Part shown: positions 1 to 18,668 of the stretch, piece by piece
Numbering within the stretch: position 1 is the stretch's first letter
How the letters are laid out: the number at the start of each line of letters is the position of its first letter
Assembly (NCBI GenBank): GCA_016946835.1
Contig: JACVTC010000153.1
Location: 340,001-404,000, forward strand
Direction: 5' to 3'
Length of the DNA stretch: 64,000 nucleotides
DNA from: Neocallimastix lanati (nom. inval.)
Lineage: Eukaryota; Neocallimastigomycota; Neocallimastigomycetes; Neocallimastigales; Neocallimastigaceae
Notes under the pieces: model-generated
What the model saw: the letters and a program-made list of their open reading frames with translations, nothing else
Told to the model about the DNA's origin: nothing
Database searches by the model: none
Program-made: the position numbers and the translations under genes

Positions 1-78
1 TTGTATGCAATATCTAATAAATTAAAATTATTGTATATAATTTTAAATATAAAATTTTATTAAGTAAAATCAAATTAA

Positions 79-124
<46 letters not shown>

Positions 125-185
125 TAAAAATGAAAGAAAAAAAAATCAAACAATAAATTTTAATAAATTTTAATTTAATAATTAC

Positions 186-1999
186 TTAATGGGTTTTCAG
201 ATAAATCAATGCCTTCAAGACCAGCTTGGAATAAAGAACTCATTTGAGCATCACCTTTACCACTTTTACTCAAAATTGCAAAATGAATATAGAAATTAAA
301 AAGGTAAACTGAAATTGGAACAATAATTAGACATAAAATTCTAGCTAACCAATGGCAAATGTATGTTTTCTATTTCAAATTAATGAATATTATTGATATC
401 AATAAGAATAATATAAATTTAATTTTTCTTAATGTTAATATTAATAAAAAAAAAGTTTTAAATTACCATTGGCATATTTGTATCTCCAAGATAGTCCCAA
501 AGTTCCCAAATAGTATGCTAAGAATATTAATATTTAATTAAAAATATATTTTAAAAAAAATTTAAATAAAAAAAAAAAAAACATAGAAAAATGAATAATT
601 AAATAAATATACTTACTAAACCAACAAGAGCAACAGCAAAAAGACCGACCCATTTAACACTAGATACACAACCAATGGAAACACCAGTAAAGAAAAGCCA
701 CATAAACCAATTTTTTGAAAATGGCCTATTGTAAAATTATTATAGATTACATATATATTCAATATTATAATTGTAAATTAAACATTATTATATATTTTAT
801 ATTGCTTATGTAATATATACTATAAAAATTTACTTTTCACGTTGATTATGGAATTTAGTTAAACAGAAGAAAGATAAAGAAGTAAAAAAAATTAAAATTG
901 GATCTAAAAGAACAAACTTTGATATAACAATAAGGCCATTTTCTAATTATGTGTATTAATTATATTTTTGAAAAATAATGTTTATTTAGCATAATCAATT
1001 AAAAATTGTAATTACTATATTTTATTATCACTTATTACATACCACATAAAACCATAAGACCAATTAATATACAGATTTTTCTTGGGAATCTTAATTCACA
1101 TGCTGTTAAATAAGCTAATGGAACAATTAATGCGCCGAAAGTTGCACAGAAAATTCTCATTCTTCTGAAATTCAAAGTTTCTGGAAAAGTTGCTCCAGAA
1201 TCCCAACCCCACTGGCCATCATAACCAGCTAGATATCCTGCTAAAGCAATTAACATTTTACCAAGTGGTGGATGGACATCAAAATAAAATTCACGTTTTA
1301 AATATTGTGATGCAAAACCACTACAATATAAAGTTTATATAAATTTCCATTTAAATATATTAATTTATAAAATATATTTATTGTCTCGATAATTTTTCCA
1401 ATTAAAAAAATTTGATTAAATCGTTTATATTAATAAAATCTTACCCAAAGTGTGCTTCATCCCAGCTATTTTATTAGAATATTGAAAATAAATAAAGAAA
1501 GAAATATAAAAACATATATATTTAATAAAATCATATCAAAATTTCAAAATTTCAAAATTTCAAATTATTAATCTGAATTCTTTATTTATTATAAAAAAAA
1601 ATAAAAAATAAAATAAAATAAAATAAAAAATAAAATAAAATAAAATAAAAAATAAAATAAAAAAAATAAAATAAAATAAAATAAAATAAAAAATAAAATA
1701 AAAAATAAAAAATAAAAAATAAAATAAAATAAAATAAAATAAAATAAAAAAAAAAAATAAAATAAAATAAAATAAAAAAAAAAATAAAATAAAATAAAAT
1801 AAAAAAAAAAAATAAAAAAAAATAAAAAAAAAACTTACACTACAACATTAGATTTTCCAATTTGGAAATAACGAGTGCATAAACCTAAAAGTAAAAATAC
1901 GCATGCAATTACAAGATCTGGTTTCTCTTTTAAAAGAAGTTTTCCCTTTTTTTTTTTATTTTATTTTTATTTATAAGATATAGAAAACAAACAAACAAA

Positions 2000-2045
<46 letters not shown>

Positions 2046-2209
2046 TACCTTTATTTTACTGTTAGTAAAATATTTATTTTTTAAAATACCTCTTTATTTT
2101 CTTTTTGTGGCTTAACATATTTGTTATCGTTCTCGTATTCACCTAATAATGGTTTTTCTATCTCCTCCTCATTTTGATGACGTTGACGAATTTGTTGATA
2201 ATCATCCAT
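186..2209 (-). CDS. Protein O-mannosyltransferase (PMT family), N-terminal part, cut by the window edge
   Basis: ER-membrane enzyme family that moves mannose from dolichyl-phosphate-mannose to Ser/Thr of secretory proteins. Eight exons read in one frame on the minus strand: 2090-2209, 1839-1945, 1445-1465, 1043-1320, 834-942, 617-725, 467-517 and 186-369. The protein starts MDDYQQIRQ, has a short acidic cytosolic head, then a first membrane segment ([12 protein letters not shown]) followed by TRYFQIGK. Next come VWDEAHFG, which carries the conserved acidic pair of PMTs, and [19 protein letters not shown], the luminal loop 1 signature. Later segments include [39 protein letters not shown] and [15 protein letters not shown]. 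The donor at 184-185 shows that coding continues left of base 1, so the MIR domains and C-terminus are missing. The [10 protein letters not shown] phrase favours a PMT4/POMT1-like subtype, but I cannot settle this. The 21-nt third exon is unusually small. Family certain; subfamily open. Confidence 0.93.
1593..1833. repeat. (AAAAT)n-type microsatellite in a PMT intron
   Basis: Degenerate run of aaaat and aaaaaat units on the plus strand, ending in A-rich sequence. It fills most of the intron between the second and third PMT exons. No coding content. Confidence 0.85.
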
Positions 2210-3521
2210 ATTTATATATTATGATAAATATATATATATCCAAAATATCCTAAATTTTTATATATTGTAAATTATAATAAAAGTAAAATATGTTAAAAAA
2301 ACTTCTTTATTTTTAAAAATATTACTAAATAAATAAATATTAATTCTTTTATGGATAATAAACTCTAAACTATTTAATGAAAATAAAAAGATTTTATCAA
2401 TGATTATATTATAATCTTTTTATTATTCTGATGGATGTATTATAAAGAAATAAAAAATAATTAATATAATTAATACCTTTTTTTAAAAAATCTATTACTT
2501 TATTTTATAATTATTTCTATTAAATTTTATTTATCGATTTTAATTTTAATTTAAAATTATTTTTTATAAAAAAGTTATATTTTTATATTACTTTATAGTT
2601 CTTATTTTATTTTTATTTTTTTTTTTTTATACTTTTTTTTAAATCAAAAAAAAAAAATCAGAAAAAAGATTTTTTATTTGTATAATTTATTTACATTAAT
2701 AGTATATTAAATCAATATATTTATTTTAATCATTATACATATTAATGTAATATTGTGTATATTAATATTAAATTTATATTAAATTTTAATAATTATTTAT
2801 ATATATGAAAATTTATCGTATTAAGCTATTAAAATATCCATTTCTTATTTTTTTATACAATTACTCATCAATTTTATCTTTTCTTTTATAAATATCATTT
2901 TACTTTAGCATAAGATAATAAATTATATATATATGATTAATAATTAGTTTCATTTACATGTAAACTTATTTAATCATAGGTCTTATTTAATTTAATTTTT
3001 TAGCTATAGAATATTATTTGTACATTTTTAAATAAAGATGATTCGGCAGATTTAGAAAAAAATAATTTATATACAACAAAATTCTAAGTAGTAGTTTTAA
3101 ATTTAATATTCGGTAATCTTATATATTCATAAATAAACAATTATTTTTTTAAAAAAAAATTATATTTATATTTATGTTCAATTAATTAAATCTACCAATT
3201 ATATTTTATATATAGATCAAAATTTTTAAAGTATCTATTATTAAATTTAAGATAAATACATAATGTTATCTTATATATTAAATATGTTCTATGAATAATA
3301 AATAATTAGACTATAATAATTGTTATTAACAAATTATTAATAGTTAAATAATTAATAATAACAAATATATAAATATATATATATATATTGACGAAAAGCC
3401 CACTCCTATACAAATAATAATTTATTAATAAAAATAATAATATATAATAAGGGTTAGAATAAAGTATTTAATAATAATAATAAAAATAAATAATAATATT
3501 AAAAAACTATTTTAATGTTTA

Positions 3522-3600
<79 letters not shown>

Positions 3601-3602
3601 TA

Positions 3603-3637
<35 letters not shown>

Positions 3638-3735
3638 AAATGAAAAACAACAATTTTACTTATAATATCAGAGTATTTTTTTAAAAAAATGATATACATT
3701 GAAAAAAAAAAAATATGTACAAATTATATTTTTGA

Positions 3736-3777
<42 letters not shown>

Positions 3778-4349
3778 GAATAAGAATAAGAATAAAAAGG
3801 AAAATTGGGTCACATTATTTTTATATTTTATATTAATTAAAATTATCTTTTCTGTTCAAAGGTGTAATTCATACTAATTTGACATTAATACAAATTAAAT
3901 ATAAAATTAATATAAATTAAATGTTATATTATTTAATAGAAAAATTTTAATAATATATTTTATAATGAACTATATATTTTTGCATGGATGTCGTAATAAT
4001 TATTTATATAATTATAATCTTACCAGCTATTGTTACAGAATATATAGGCTTTTTAATTGAGTTTAGTAATTGTTGAAAAAAATTCATTCTTATTGGTTTG
4101 TTCTTCAATTAATTGCTGATCATTTTTAAAGAATTTTATACATCTCTCACTTTTTCTAAATTTAGATGATTATAACATATTTTTGGATCCAGCTTTGGTA
4201 TTTTCAATCTAATTAGATATTCATTTTTGATCAGAAGAATAAAGCATATTAAATGAATTTCTTGTAAGATAATTTCTTTTATTTTCAGTACTGTTAACGT
4301 CATCTTCAATAGATTCATTTTCATTAGCATCATTAATATTAGAAGGAAC
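2210..4349. other. A+T-rich intergenic DNA with an (ATT)n microsatellite
   Basis: Separates the PMT start from the decayed transposase. I see no protein phrase or RNA gene in it. It contains an (ATT)n array at about 3523-3635 and an alternating AT run near 3743-3771. Small open frames here are composition artefacts of poly(A) and (AT)n tracts. Confidence 0.6.
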
Positions 4350-5103
4350 ATGATTATTATTATGTTTTACCATCATCATATACTTATTATAATTATGATT
4401 ATATATAAAGCTTTAAATAAATGTATTGTATATAAAGCTTTAAATAAATGCAAATCTTTTATTGTTTTAAACGTTAAGAAGGAAATTTTAAAATATGAAA
4501 GTTTGTATAATCGTCTTGAAAAAGAATTTGATACCTTTATATTGATTGTAAAACTTTAAAACATAAAATTAAAGATGAAATTAGAAAAAGTACAATTCCT
4601 CTGGGCATAAAATCCAAACATATATTTAATGAAGTTTCACCAGATATGGGATTTATATGTCCTTTATATATAGTAATTAAATCCCAAATAACAAGGAATA
4701 TAAATAAATAACTACCTCTTGATGTAACAAAGTTTGATGAAATTTCTGATGAATTAAAAAGGTAAAAAATGAGAATTTTATGATATTCATAAATATCTGA
4801 ACTTATCTTTTGTAAATCTTAAATATATAATTGATATTTATAGTAAAACAAAGGATGTAACAAATAATAATGTCCATTTTTTGAAATTTATAGAATATTT
4901 TAAAAATAACTATTTAAAAAATTATAAAAATTGGAATTACTATAACAATATAGTACATATAACAAATAAGGTATCAGAATCTTTCAATAATTATTTAAAT
5001 TATATATTTTCAAAAAACCTTCATTTTATAAATTAATATATAAATTAAAACAAAAAGAATTTTTATCTTATAATGATTGCAAAAGGAAAAATTGTAGAAA
5101 TTT

Positions 5104-5140
<37 letters not shown>

Positions 5141-5270
5141 ATTAGGAAAAAAAAAATGAAATCAATATTTTAATTGAAAAATACAGAACTATGAAATCAA
5201 AGTTAATTGATAATGTAAGACTAGGAAATGATATTGTTGAATTATGATTTAAATGTATAATTAATTAATA
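4350..5270 (+). pseudogene. Decayed FLYWCH/MULE-like transposase with the central catalytic region missing
   Basis: Broken remnant readable only by switching frames. The left part has a FLYWCH-like end (KCKSFIVLNVKKEILKYESL), then a region rich in K, I and D (TLKHKIKDEIRK). It continues ICPLYIVIKSQITRNINK, a stop codon, and LPLDVTKFDEISDELK. This matches the N-terminal layout of Mutator-like transposases that carry a FLYWCH zinc finger. From about 4774 to 5033 one open frame reads VHFLKFIEYFKNNYLKNY, then WNYYNNIVHITNKVSESFNNY. The last phrase fits the W-x-Y...TN-x-x-E-S-F-N signature near the end of MULE transposases. The stretch that would hold the DDE residues is absent between the two parts. 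In-frame stops, a frameshift and a poly(A) run at about 5107-5138 mark it as dead. No terminal inverted repeats were found. Family assignment is from memory of motifs. Confidence 0.6.
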
Positions 5271-6998
5271 TAAATACTGATTTGTAATAAATGAAAGAAT
5301 TAAATGAAAAAAATATCAGAATTCTGTCCAACTAAAATTAGTATTAATAATTAAAATATTATTTTTAATTAAAAATCCATAATTGTTTTATATTTTAATA
5401 TTTTTTAAAAATTTAATTTAAAAAAAAAAAAAAAATATTAATATATATCTTTTTCACTAAATATTTCTATATAATTATTTATAATTATTACTTTTATATA
5501 CTAAAGTTTTCTATTAAGATGTATAGTAAAAGTAATATTAAATTTTTAAATCAATTACTTTTATATTTATATCATTAATTTTATGAATACTATAATTTTA
5601 ATATTTAATTCAAAGATTATAAAACTTTTAATTATAAAAAACTTTTTAATTTTTAACTTATAATTTTTTTTTTAAATACTTTTTATAGATTTTAAAAATA
5701 TTTTATGATTTTTATATATATATAATGAAAACCTCAAAAATATTATATTTTTAAAATGATATTTATTGTTTTATGTTATTTTTTTAATAATATATTGTAA
5801 TATTTTTTTATAATATTTTATTTCATGGTTTGTATTATTAATGAGATATTGAAGTAATTAATTATTAATTATTTAGTTATTATAATTATAATTATTATTA
5901 TTATTATTTTTTAGAATGAACTATTGATATTATAATATTATTCAATTATTTCTAGCATAATTGAATATTATGATATTAAAAATAAATATAATGCTGAAAT
6001 AGAATAAAAAATATTGATATCGCACAATCTATTTTCTCTTTACTTAATTATATTTAAATAACGACAACAGTAACAACAAAAAGAAACTAATAAAATAAAA
6101 GTTTCGTGTTTGAACAAAATTATATATAAAAAAATTAATTATAGAAAAGTATTTATAAATATTGAGGTACTATTACAAAGCAGTATATATATGGAAAAAA
6201 ATGAATGATTCACAAAACTAATATATATATATATACTTTTTTTTATTTTTATTATTATTTTTTTTTTTAAAAAAAAAGATTTAAATTATATAATTAAATT
6301 TCATTTCATTTGAAAGCTATAAAATAATAATTACTTTTTAATATATCATGAATTATTTAGTGAATTGCTTTTATTCAAAATCATATATTTATTAGTTATT
6401 AAAAAGTTTTTAATTTAATTTAAAAAATATTAATTATAATTTTTTTTATTATATTAATAATAATAGTCTAACAGAAGGTATTATGTTTTATAGTTTACAT
6501 TTTATATTTACGATTTAAATATATTTAAATTAATTAAAAAAAAAAAAAAAACATAATTATATATAAATATTCTACTAATACATCATATTTTTAGATTAAT
6601 ATTTTTAAATATAATGTATTGAAGATTGAAGATTAATTCGATATAATAGTCAATAGTTATTTTTTATATATAAATAGTAAAATATTAATATTAATTAGAT
6701 GCTTTATAATTAGATATTTTTTATTGTATTAGTTGTATTGTCATCATAGTTTTTTATTGTTATATTCATTAGAACAAATATAATATCAAGATAATATAAA
6801 TATAAATATTAATATAAATATAAATATTAATAAAATATAAATATAAGTATATATATTAATATATATATATAATTCTTTCTATAATATATAATACATATAT
6901 ATTAATATATATATTTATATTTTTTTTTTTTATTTTATTTTATTTTTTATTTATATATATATATATATAATAATCATAATACATACAACAAAAAGATA
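5271..6998. other. A+T-rich intergenic DNA, nothing recognised
   Basis: Only AT repeats and poly(A)/poly(T) tracts between the transposase remnant and the 3' end of the kinase gene. No coding phrase, tRNA-like box or longer repeat was seen. Confidence 0.6.
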
Positions 6999-12751
<5,753 letters not shown>

Positions 12752-13034
12752 TTTCTTAATATAGTTTCAGTTCATATATATATATATATTGTTAATAATT
12801 TTTGTTATATTTCAATTTTGATGTCCAACTGATTTAACCTTTATATTATAAGAATATAATTATTTTATATAGTAATAGTTTTTTTTCCATAATATATATA
12901 TATAATTTTTTTTTTCTATATTTTACAATAATAATAATATATAATGATAAATAATTGTAATAAAAGATATTTATTAAAAAAAGTTTCTGATAATGATAAT
13001 TTTTAATTTCTTTGATTTCTTTCTTTCTTTCTTT

Positions 13035-13067
<33 letters not shown>

Positions 13068-14395
13068 ATATATATGTATTATTTTTAATAATGATATTTT
13101 TCAAGATAGTAATAGGCTTTATTTGATGAAATATTTGATATTAATCAAATAACATTAATTAAAAAAATATGCTTGTGAATTAATAAAGTTATGAATTATT
13201 AATAATATTAGTGTTATATATATTATTGTATAGTTAATAAAGATAAAAAAAAAAAATCATAAATGATATAAAAAATAAAATAAAATAGTATAAAATAGAA
13301 TAAAATATCATAAAAATAATATATTTTAAATTTTATTCATAATTATTTCATAATTATTTTATTTTTTTTTTGTGTTTTATATATAAATAAAATTTCAAAA
13401 GTATAAAATGTATCATAAAAAATAGAAATACATATAAAAATTATTAACTTATTAATATATATATTTTTTATAAAATAAATAATTTTTTTTTTAAAAAATA
13501 TATATATAATTAAATTATATTAAATTAGTACAATTATTATAATTTATTTTAGCTATTAGTTGAAATTGATTTTTTTTTTTTTTTTGATTATTGAATAATG
13601 ATGAATTTTTTTTGATAAAATTATCAATTTGTATTATAATTATTTCATACAATTTCTTAGGAATATTAAGAAAATATGAATGGAATCTTGAACAATATAA
13701 TTTTTTGTAGTAGCAATGATTTATATTATTTATATATTTAATATATTATATTATTAATTATAATATGTAAATATGAATATTAAAAGATAAAACAATATTT
13801 CAATTTTCAAATTATTATTATTATTATGATTTCTAAAGTATCAAATCCGTTACATTGACTAATTTTTCATATTGTTAATTTTTTTTTTTTTTATAAATAT
13901 ATATATATATAATAATTCATTTTATTTTATTTTATATTATTTTTACTATTTTAATCTCAAAGTTTTAATATTATTAACCTTCTTATAATTAATAAATAAC
14001 CATTAATATTATTGTATTATTTTATTTTTAATAAATTACATTTATTAGTTTTTAAAGTATTTGGTAACGGATATTTAATTTCGACTATTATCTAAATGAA
14101 ATTATAATATACTTTTTTTTTTTACCCATTCAAAGATTAATCAATTATATTTTATTTATAATTTGAATTTTTTTTTTTTTTTAATTAATTAAATAAGTAA
14201 ATAAAAATAATAATTATTTTTTTTGTTATTTTTTTAAAAGTAAATATGTATTTTAATGAATTACTACCAAAATTTATAACTTATATCTAACTTACTATAT
14301 ACTAAGTTATATAATTTTATATTAAAAATAATAATAAAAACACAAATAAAAAATAACATAAAAAAAAAAAAACTAAGAATATTAAACATAAATAC

Positions 14396-14639
14396 ATTAA
14401 TATATGTATAGAATAATTAACATTATTCTATACATATATTAATAAAAACATACAAATAAAAAAATAACATAAAAAAAAAAAACTAAGAATATTAAACATA
14501 AATACATTAATATATGTATAGAATAATTAACATTATTCTATACATATATTAATAAAAACATACAAATAAAAAAATAACATAAAAAAAAAAAAAACTAAGA
14601 ATATTAAACATAAATACATTAATATATGTATAGAATAAT
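14396..14639. repeat. Tandem array of perfect 22-bp palindromes
   Basis: Unit 1 has arms at 14396-14417 and 14422-14443 that are exact reverse complements around the 4-base spacer taac. The same structure repeats about 110 bp downstream (arms from 14506), with identical flanking text (ctaagaatattaaacataaa). A third left arm starts at 14618, but its right arm is missing and the spacer appears in the reverse orientation (gtta). Each full palindrome could form a long A+T hairpin or cruciform. Confidence 0.92.
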
Positions 14640-14724
14640 GTTAATTATTATAATTAAAAATTTAAAATATAATAGAATCTTGTATCTAAAGAAATTTTAA
14701 TATTTATCTTTAATCATTAATAAT

Positions 14725-15018
14725 TAGTACAATAATAAATAGATAAATAAATAAATAGATAGATAAATAAATAGATAGATAAATAAATAAATATATAAGA
14801 AGGTAAATAAATAAATGAATTAGTAGGTAAATAAATAAATAAATTAGTTGATAAATAAATAAATAAATTAATTAATAAATAAATAAATAAAATAGTAGTT
14901 AAATAAATAAATAAATTAGTTGATAAATAAATAAATAAATAAACAAATAAATTAGTAGGTAAATAAATAAATAAATAAATAAATAAACAAATAAATTAGT
15001 AGGTAAATAAATAAATAG
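14725..15018. repeat. (AAAT)n block with AGAT and GTAGGT variants
   Basis: Imperfect tetranucleotide repeat of aaat units interrupted by agat and by ttagtaggt or ttagttgat phrases, which form a higher-order unit of about 30-60 bp. Confidence 0.85.
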
Positions 15019-16000
15019 TTACAAGTCACAAAGAGATAATATAGTTTGTAGTATTTTCTTATTTATTATGTATACATATTTAAAATTTAATTTTTTTTTA
15101 ATAATTATTTATCTAAAAATTTAACTAATTTTTCAGTTAATTAATGAAAAAGAATAATCATTTGTAAATGATACTTTTCATAAAAATATTCTATATATTT
15201 TAAAATAATACTTAATTATTATTATTATTATTACTTATTCTACATATAAATTATAAATATATATATATTTTTTTTTAAAAAAAAAAAGTTCTATTAATTA
15301 TAATTTTCTTTTTTTTTATATATAATTGAATCATATTTGATCGTTTCAATATTTTAATATTCAAATTAAAAAAAAAAAAAAATTTTATTTTTTAAATATA
15401 AATTTTAATTTATAATTAAAATATATATATATTCATTTTGTATTTGAATGATGTATATTATAATTGAACAATATATTAATATATAACTATTAGAAATATA
15501 AAAAAAATAGTTTTTATGAAATTTAATAATTTTATATTAATTATAAAATATATAAAATATATTAATGTATCATTTATGTAAAGATGTAAAAAAAAATTTT
15601 TATTTTATTTTTATTTTATTTTTCATATATAAAGAAATTTTACTTTTATCTTTTATCTTATATATCTTATATATATATATAAAGTTAACATTTATTTTTT
15701 TTTAAAAAAAAAAAAAAAAAAAAATTAAAATTAATAAAATTTGAATTTATTATAAATATATATTGGATTATAAAAAATCATTATTAAATTTTTATAAATT
15801 TTATTGTTTGAAATCTCTTTTATAATACCTTTATATATTGATATTAATATTAATTCAATATCAAAATTCAAAAAATCATCAAATTTTTATTAAAAAAAGA
15901 AATTTTTAAATAATATTGGTTTTGAATTTTCTTTAATTTTTTATTGTTTTATTCATTCATATATTATATTTAATTTTTTTTTAAGGAATAAAAAAAAAAA

Positions 16001-16245
16001 ATGGTATGCAACTATAATCAAACGTTTTTTTTATTATTAAATATTATTATAAAAATTTGAATTATATGTTCCATTTAAGTTATTTAAAACGAATTTATAT
16101 ATATATATATATTTATACATTAAAATAAAAACAGTTACCATTATCATTATTAAATGCTTCAAAGGGTCGTCCAATGCAAGTTGAATTGAAAAATGGCGAA
16201 ACATACAATGGTCATTTAGTCAATTGTGATGTAAATATTTATAAA

Positions 16246-16278
<33 letters not shown>

Positions 16279-17150
16279 GATTAATATATTATTAAAAGTC
16301 TTGATTAAAAATAAAAAGATGGAAGAAGAGCGAGAGAGAGAAAAAGAAAATAGAACATTTTATAATGAAGATTAAACAAAGGAGAAGAGTTAGGATAAAC
16401 AATAAGAATAGAACTTTAATAAAACATTTAAATTTGAATTTTAAGATTTTTTAAATATATTTAATAAGATATATAATTAAAGTTAAAAATATTCAATATT
16501 AATAATATATAATGTTAAAAAGTATAATAATTCCAAGATAAATTATGAAATATATCATACCAAAAATAATAAAAAAAAAAAAAAAAATATTATATGTTAA
16601 TCAAAAAAACATTTAGACGTTTAAAAAGCATTATTCTTTATTTCTATTTCACACATACACACACACTTTTTTTATTATTATTATTATTATTATTTATTAT
16701 TGAAATTTATATATTTTAAATAATATTCTTATTTATAATTATATAATATATATATCAATTTTAATAGCCATGGATGAACATTAGTTTACAAAAAGTTATT
16801 TTAACTTCACCAGTAAATATAATTATAAATAATTAATATTTTATTATACATATTATATAATTCTTTTATATAATATTATCAAAAGGAACATATTAGACTA
16901 AATTATAATAATATTATAAAAAAAAAAAATAACAATAAAAAATAAAAAACAAAAAAATAAAAGGATGGTGAAACTTTCTTTAGTTTAGAAGAATGCTATA
17001 TTCGTGGATCATCTATTAAATATTTAAGAATTCAAGATGATGTAAATATTCAAATTATTATTATAATATTGCTATAGTATATAAATATATAAATATATAA
17101 ATATTTATATTATATTATTTTTATTTTTATTTTTATTTTATTATTATTTT

Positions 17151-17199
<49 letters not shown>

Positions 17200-17553
17200 C
17201 AATTTTTATTATATATTATTAATTTTTAAAATTAATTTATATGTTGATGAAACATACATTTTATTATTATTATTCTTATTATCTCAATATCAAATCCATT
17301 TTTAATTTTATAATTGGATAAAATTTTGTTGATAAAATAGGTTATAGATAATGTTAAAGAAGAAAGTCAAAGAAATAAGAACCAAATGCGTAATCGTAGT
17401 AATATGAGAGGAAGAGGTATTTTTATTATATTAATATATATACATTTTAAATTTATAATTTATATATAAAAAATATATATATATATATATATATTTTTTT
17501 TTTTTTTAAAAATTCATAATTTTTATTTATATTACAATAAATAAAATGAAATA

Positions 17554-17584
<31 letters not shown>

Positions 17585-17686
17585 TATGAAATAATAATAT
17601 TAAATATTAAATTTTAAAATAACATTTTAGGACGTGGAAGAAATAGTAATAGAGGTCGTGGAGGAAACAATAATATACGATCTTAA
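16001..17686 (+). CDS. LSM4: U6 snRNA-associated Sm-like protein LSm4
   Basis: Subunit of the LSm2-8 ring that binds U6 snRNA in the nucleus and of the LSm1-7 ring in cytoplasmic mRNA decay. Six exons: 16001-16003, 16135-16230, 16768-16812, 16964-17041, 17341-17416 and 17631-17686, giving 117 residues. The first exon is only the ATG, followed at once by the gtatgc donor. The Sm fold reads [18 protein letters not shown], then [14 protein letters not shown] (Sm1) and, later, [14 protein letters not shown] (Sm2, with the IRG signature). The tail is Arg/Gly/Asn-rich ([14 protein letters not shown]), typical of LSm4. The family's usual CDNWMN is CDPWMN here. It converges with the chaperone gene on the other strand, 690 bp away. 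The start is fixed by the LPLSLL N-terminus of the family, which needs the single-codon exon. Confidence 0.96.
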
Positions 17687-17831
17687 CTAATTGGAATATA
17701 TATATATTAAATATGTATAATCGGAAAAAACAAAAAAACAAAAAAACAAAAAAAATAAAACTTCTTCAAAATTATTAATAATATCACACAACAGTAATAA
17801 AATTTTAACATTTGGGCAATCATTAAAATCA

Positions 17832-17898
<67 letters not shown>

Positions 17899-18175
17899 AT
17901 AAATAAAAATAAAAAAAAAAAAAAAAAGTATAAAAAGAAAAAAGAAAAAAGAAAATTAGTAAGAATTTCTATGAAATTTTTAAATAATTAAAATGTGTAT
18001 TTTAATAGATATATTTATTTATTTTATTTTATTTATTTTTATTGTTTAATTTTTAATTTTTAATTTTTAAATTTATTTTATTTTTTTTTTTTTTTATTTT
18101 AAAAATATTATTGACATTTTTAATTTAAATAATTTGTCAATGTTGATTATTTTTTATATTAAATGACAAATTAAA

Positions 18176-18215
<40 letters not shown>

Positions 18216-18375
18216 ATAAGAAATAAAATTATTGACATCAATATAATATATTTATTATTTCGAAGATATTGGGAAATAATACATTTTAAGTTCAAAATGT
18301 TTTGTTAGCAAAAAAAAAAAAAAAAAAAAAACTTTTTTTTTTTTTTTTTTTTTTTAAAGTTGGTATTGAACTAAT
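17687..18375. other. Convergent 3' intergenic spacer with long poly(A)/poly(T) runs
   Basis: Between the ends of LSM4 (plus) and the chaperone gene (minus). It contains a poly(A) run of more than 50 bases near 17839-17895, poly(T) near 18180-18210, and a poly(A)-poly(T) pair near 18310-18355. No gene seen. Confidence 0.6.
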
Positions 18376-18539
18376 TTAAATATATAATAATTCTTCAGTT
18401 TTTTGAGATAAACTGTCATTTAATTTTGGAGAAATATCTTTGAATGTTAAACCAGTAATTGAATTTAATGTATTTTTCATTAATTTTATGTTCTATTTTA
18501 ATTTAAGAAATAATTATTAATATAAAAATGAAAAAATAA

Positions 18540-18590
<51 letters not shown>

Positions 18591-18637
18591 AAAAAAAAAT
18601 ATTCATAATTAAAAAAATTATTATTATTATTATTATA

Positions 18638-18668
<31 letters not shown>

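Larger units (their letters stand above)
12752..16000. other. Intergenic region between divergent kinase and LSM4 genes
   Basis: About 3.2 kb shared upstream region of two divergently transcribed genes. It holds poly(T) runs, the palindrome array (14396-14639) and an (AAAT)n/(AGAT)n block (about 14725-15018). No coding phrase was recognised. Promoters of both genes must lie here, but no defined element can be named. Confidence 0.6.
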
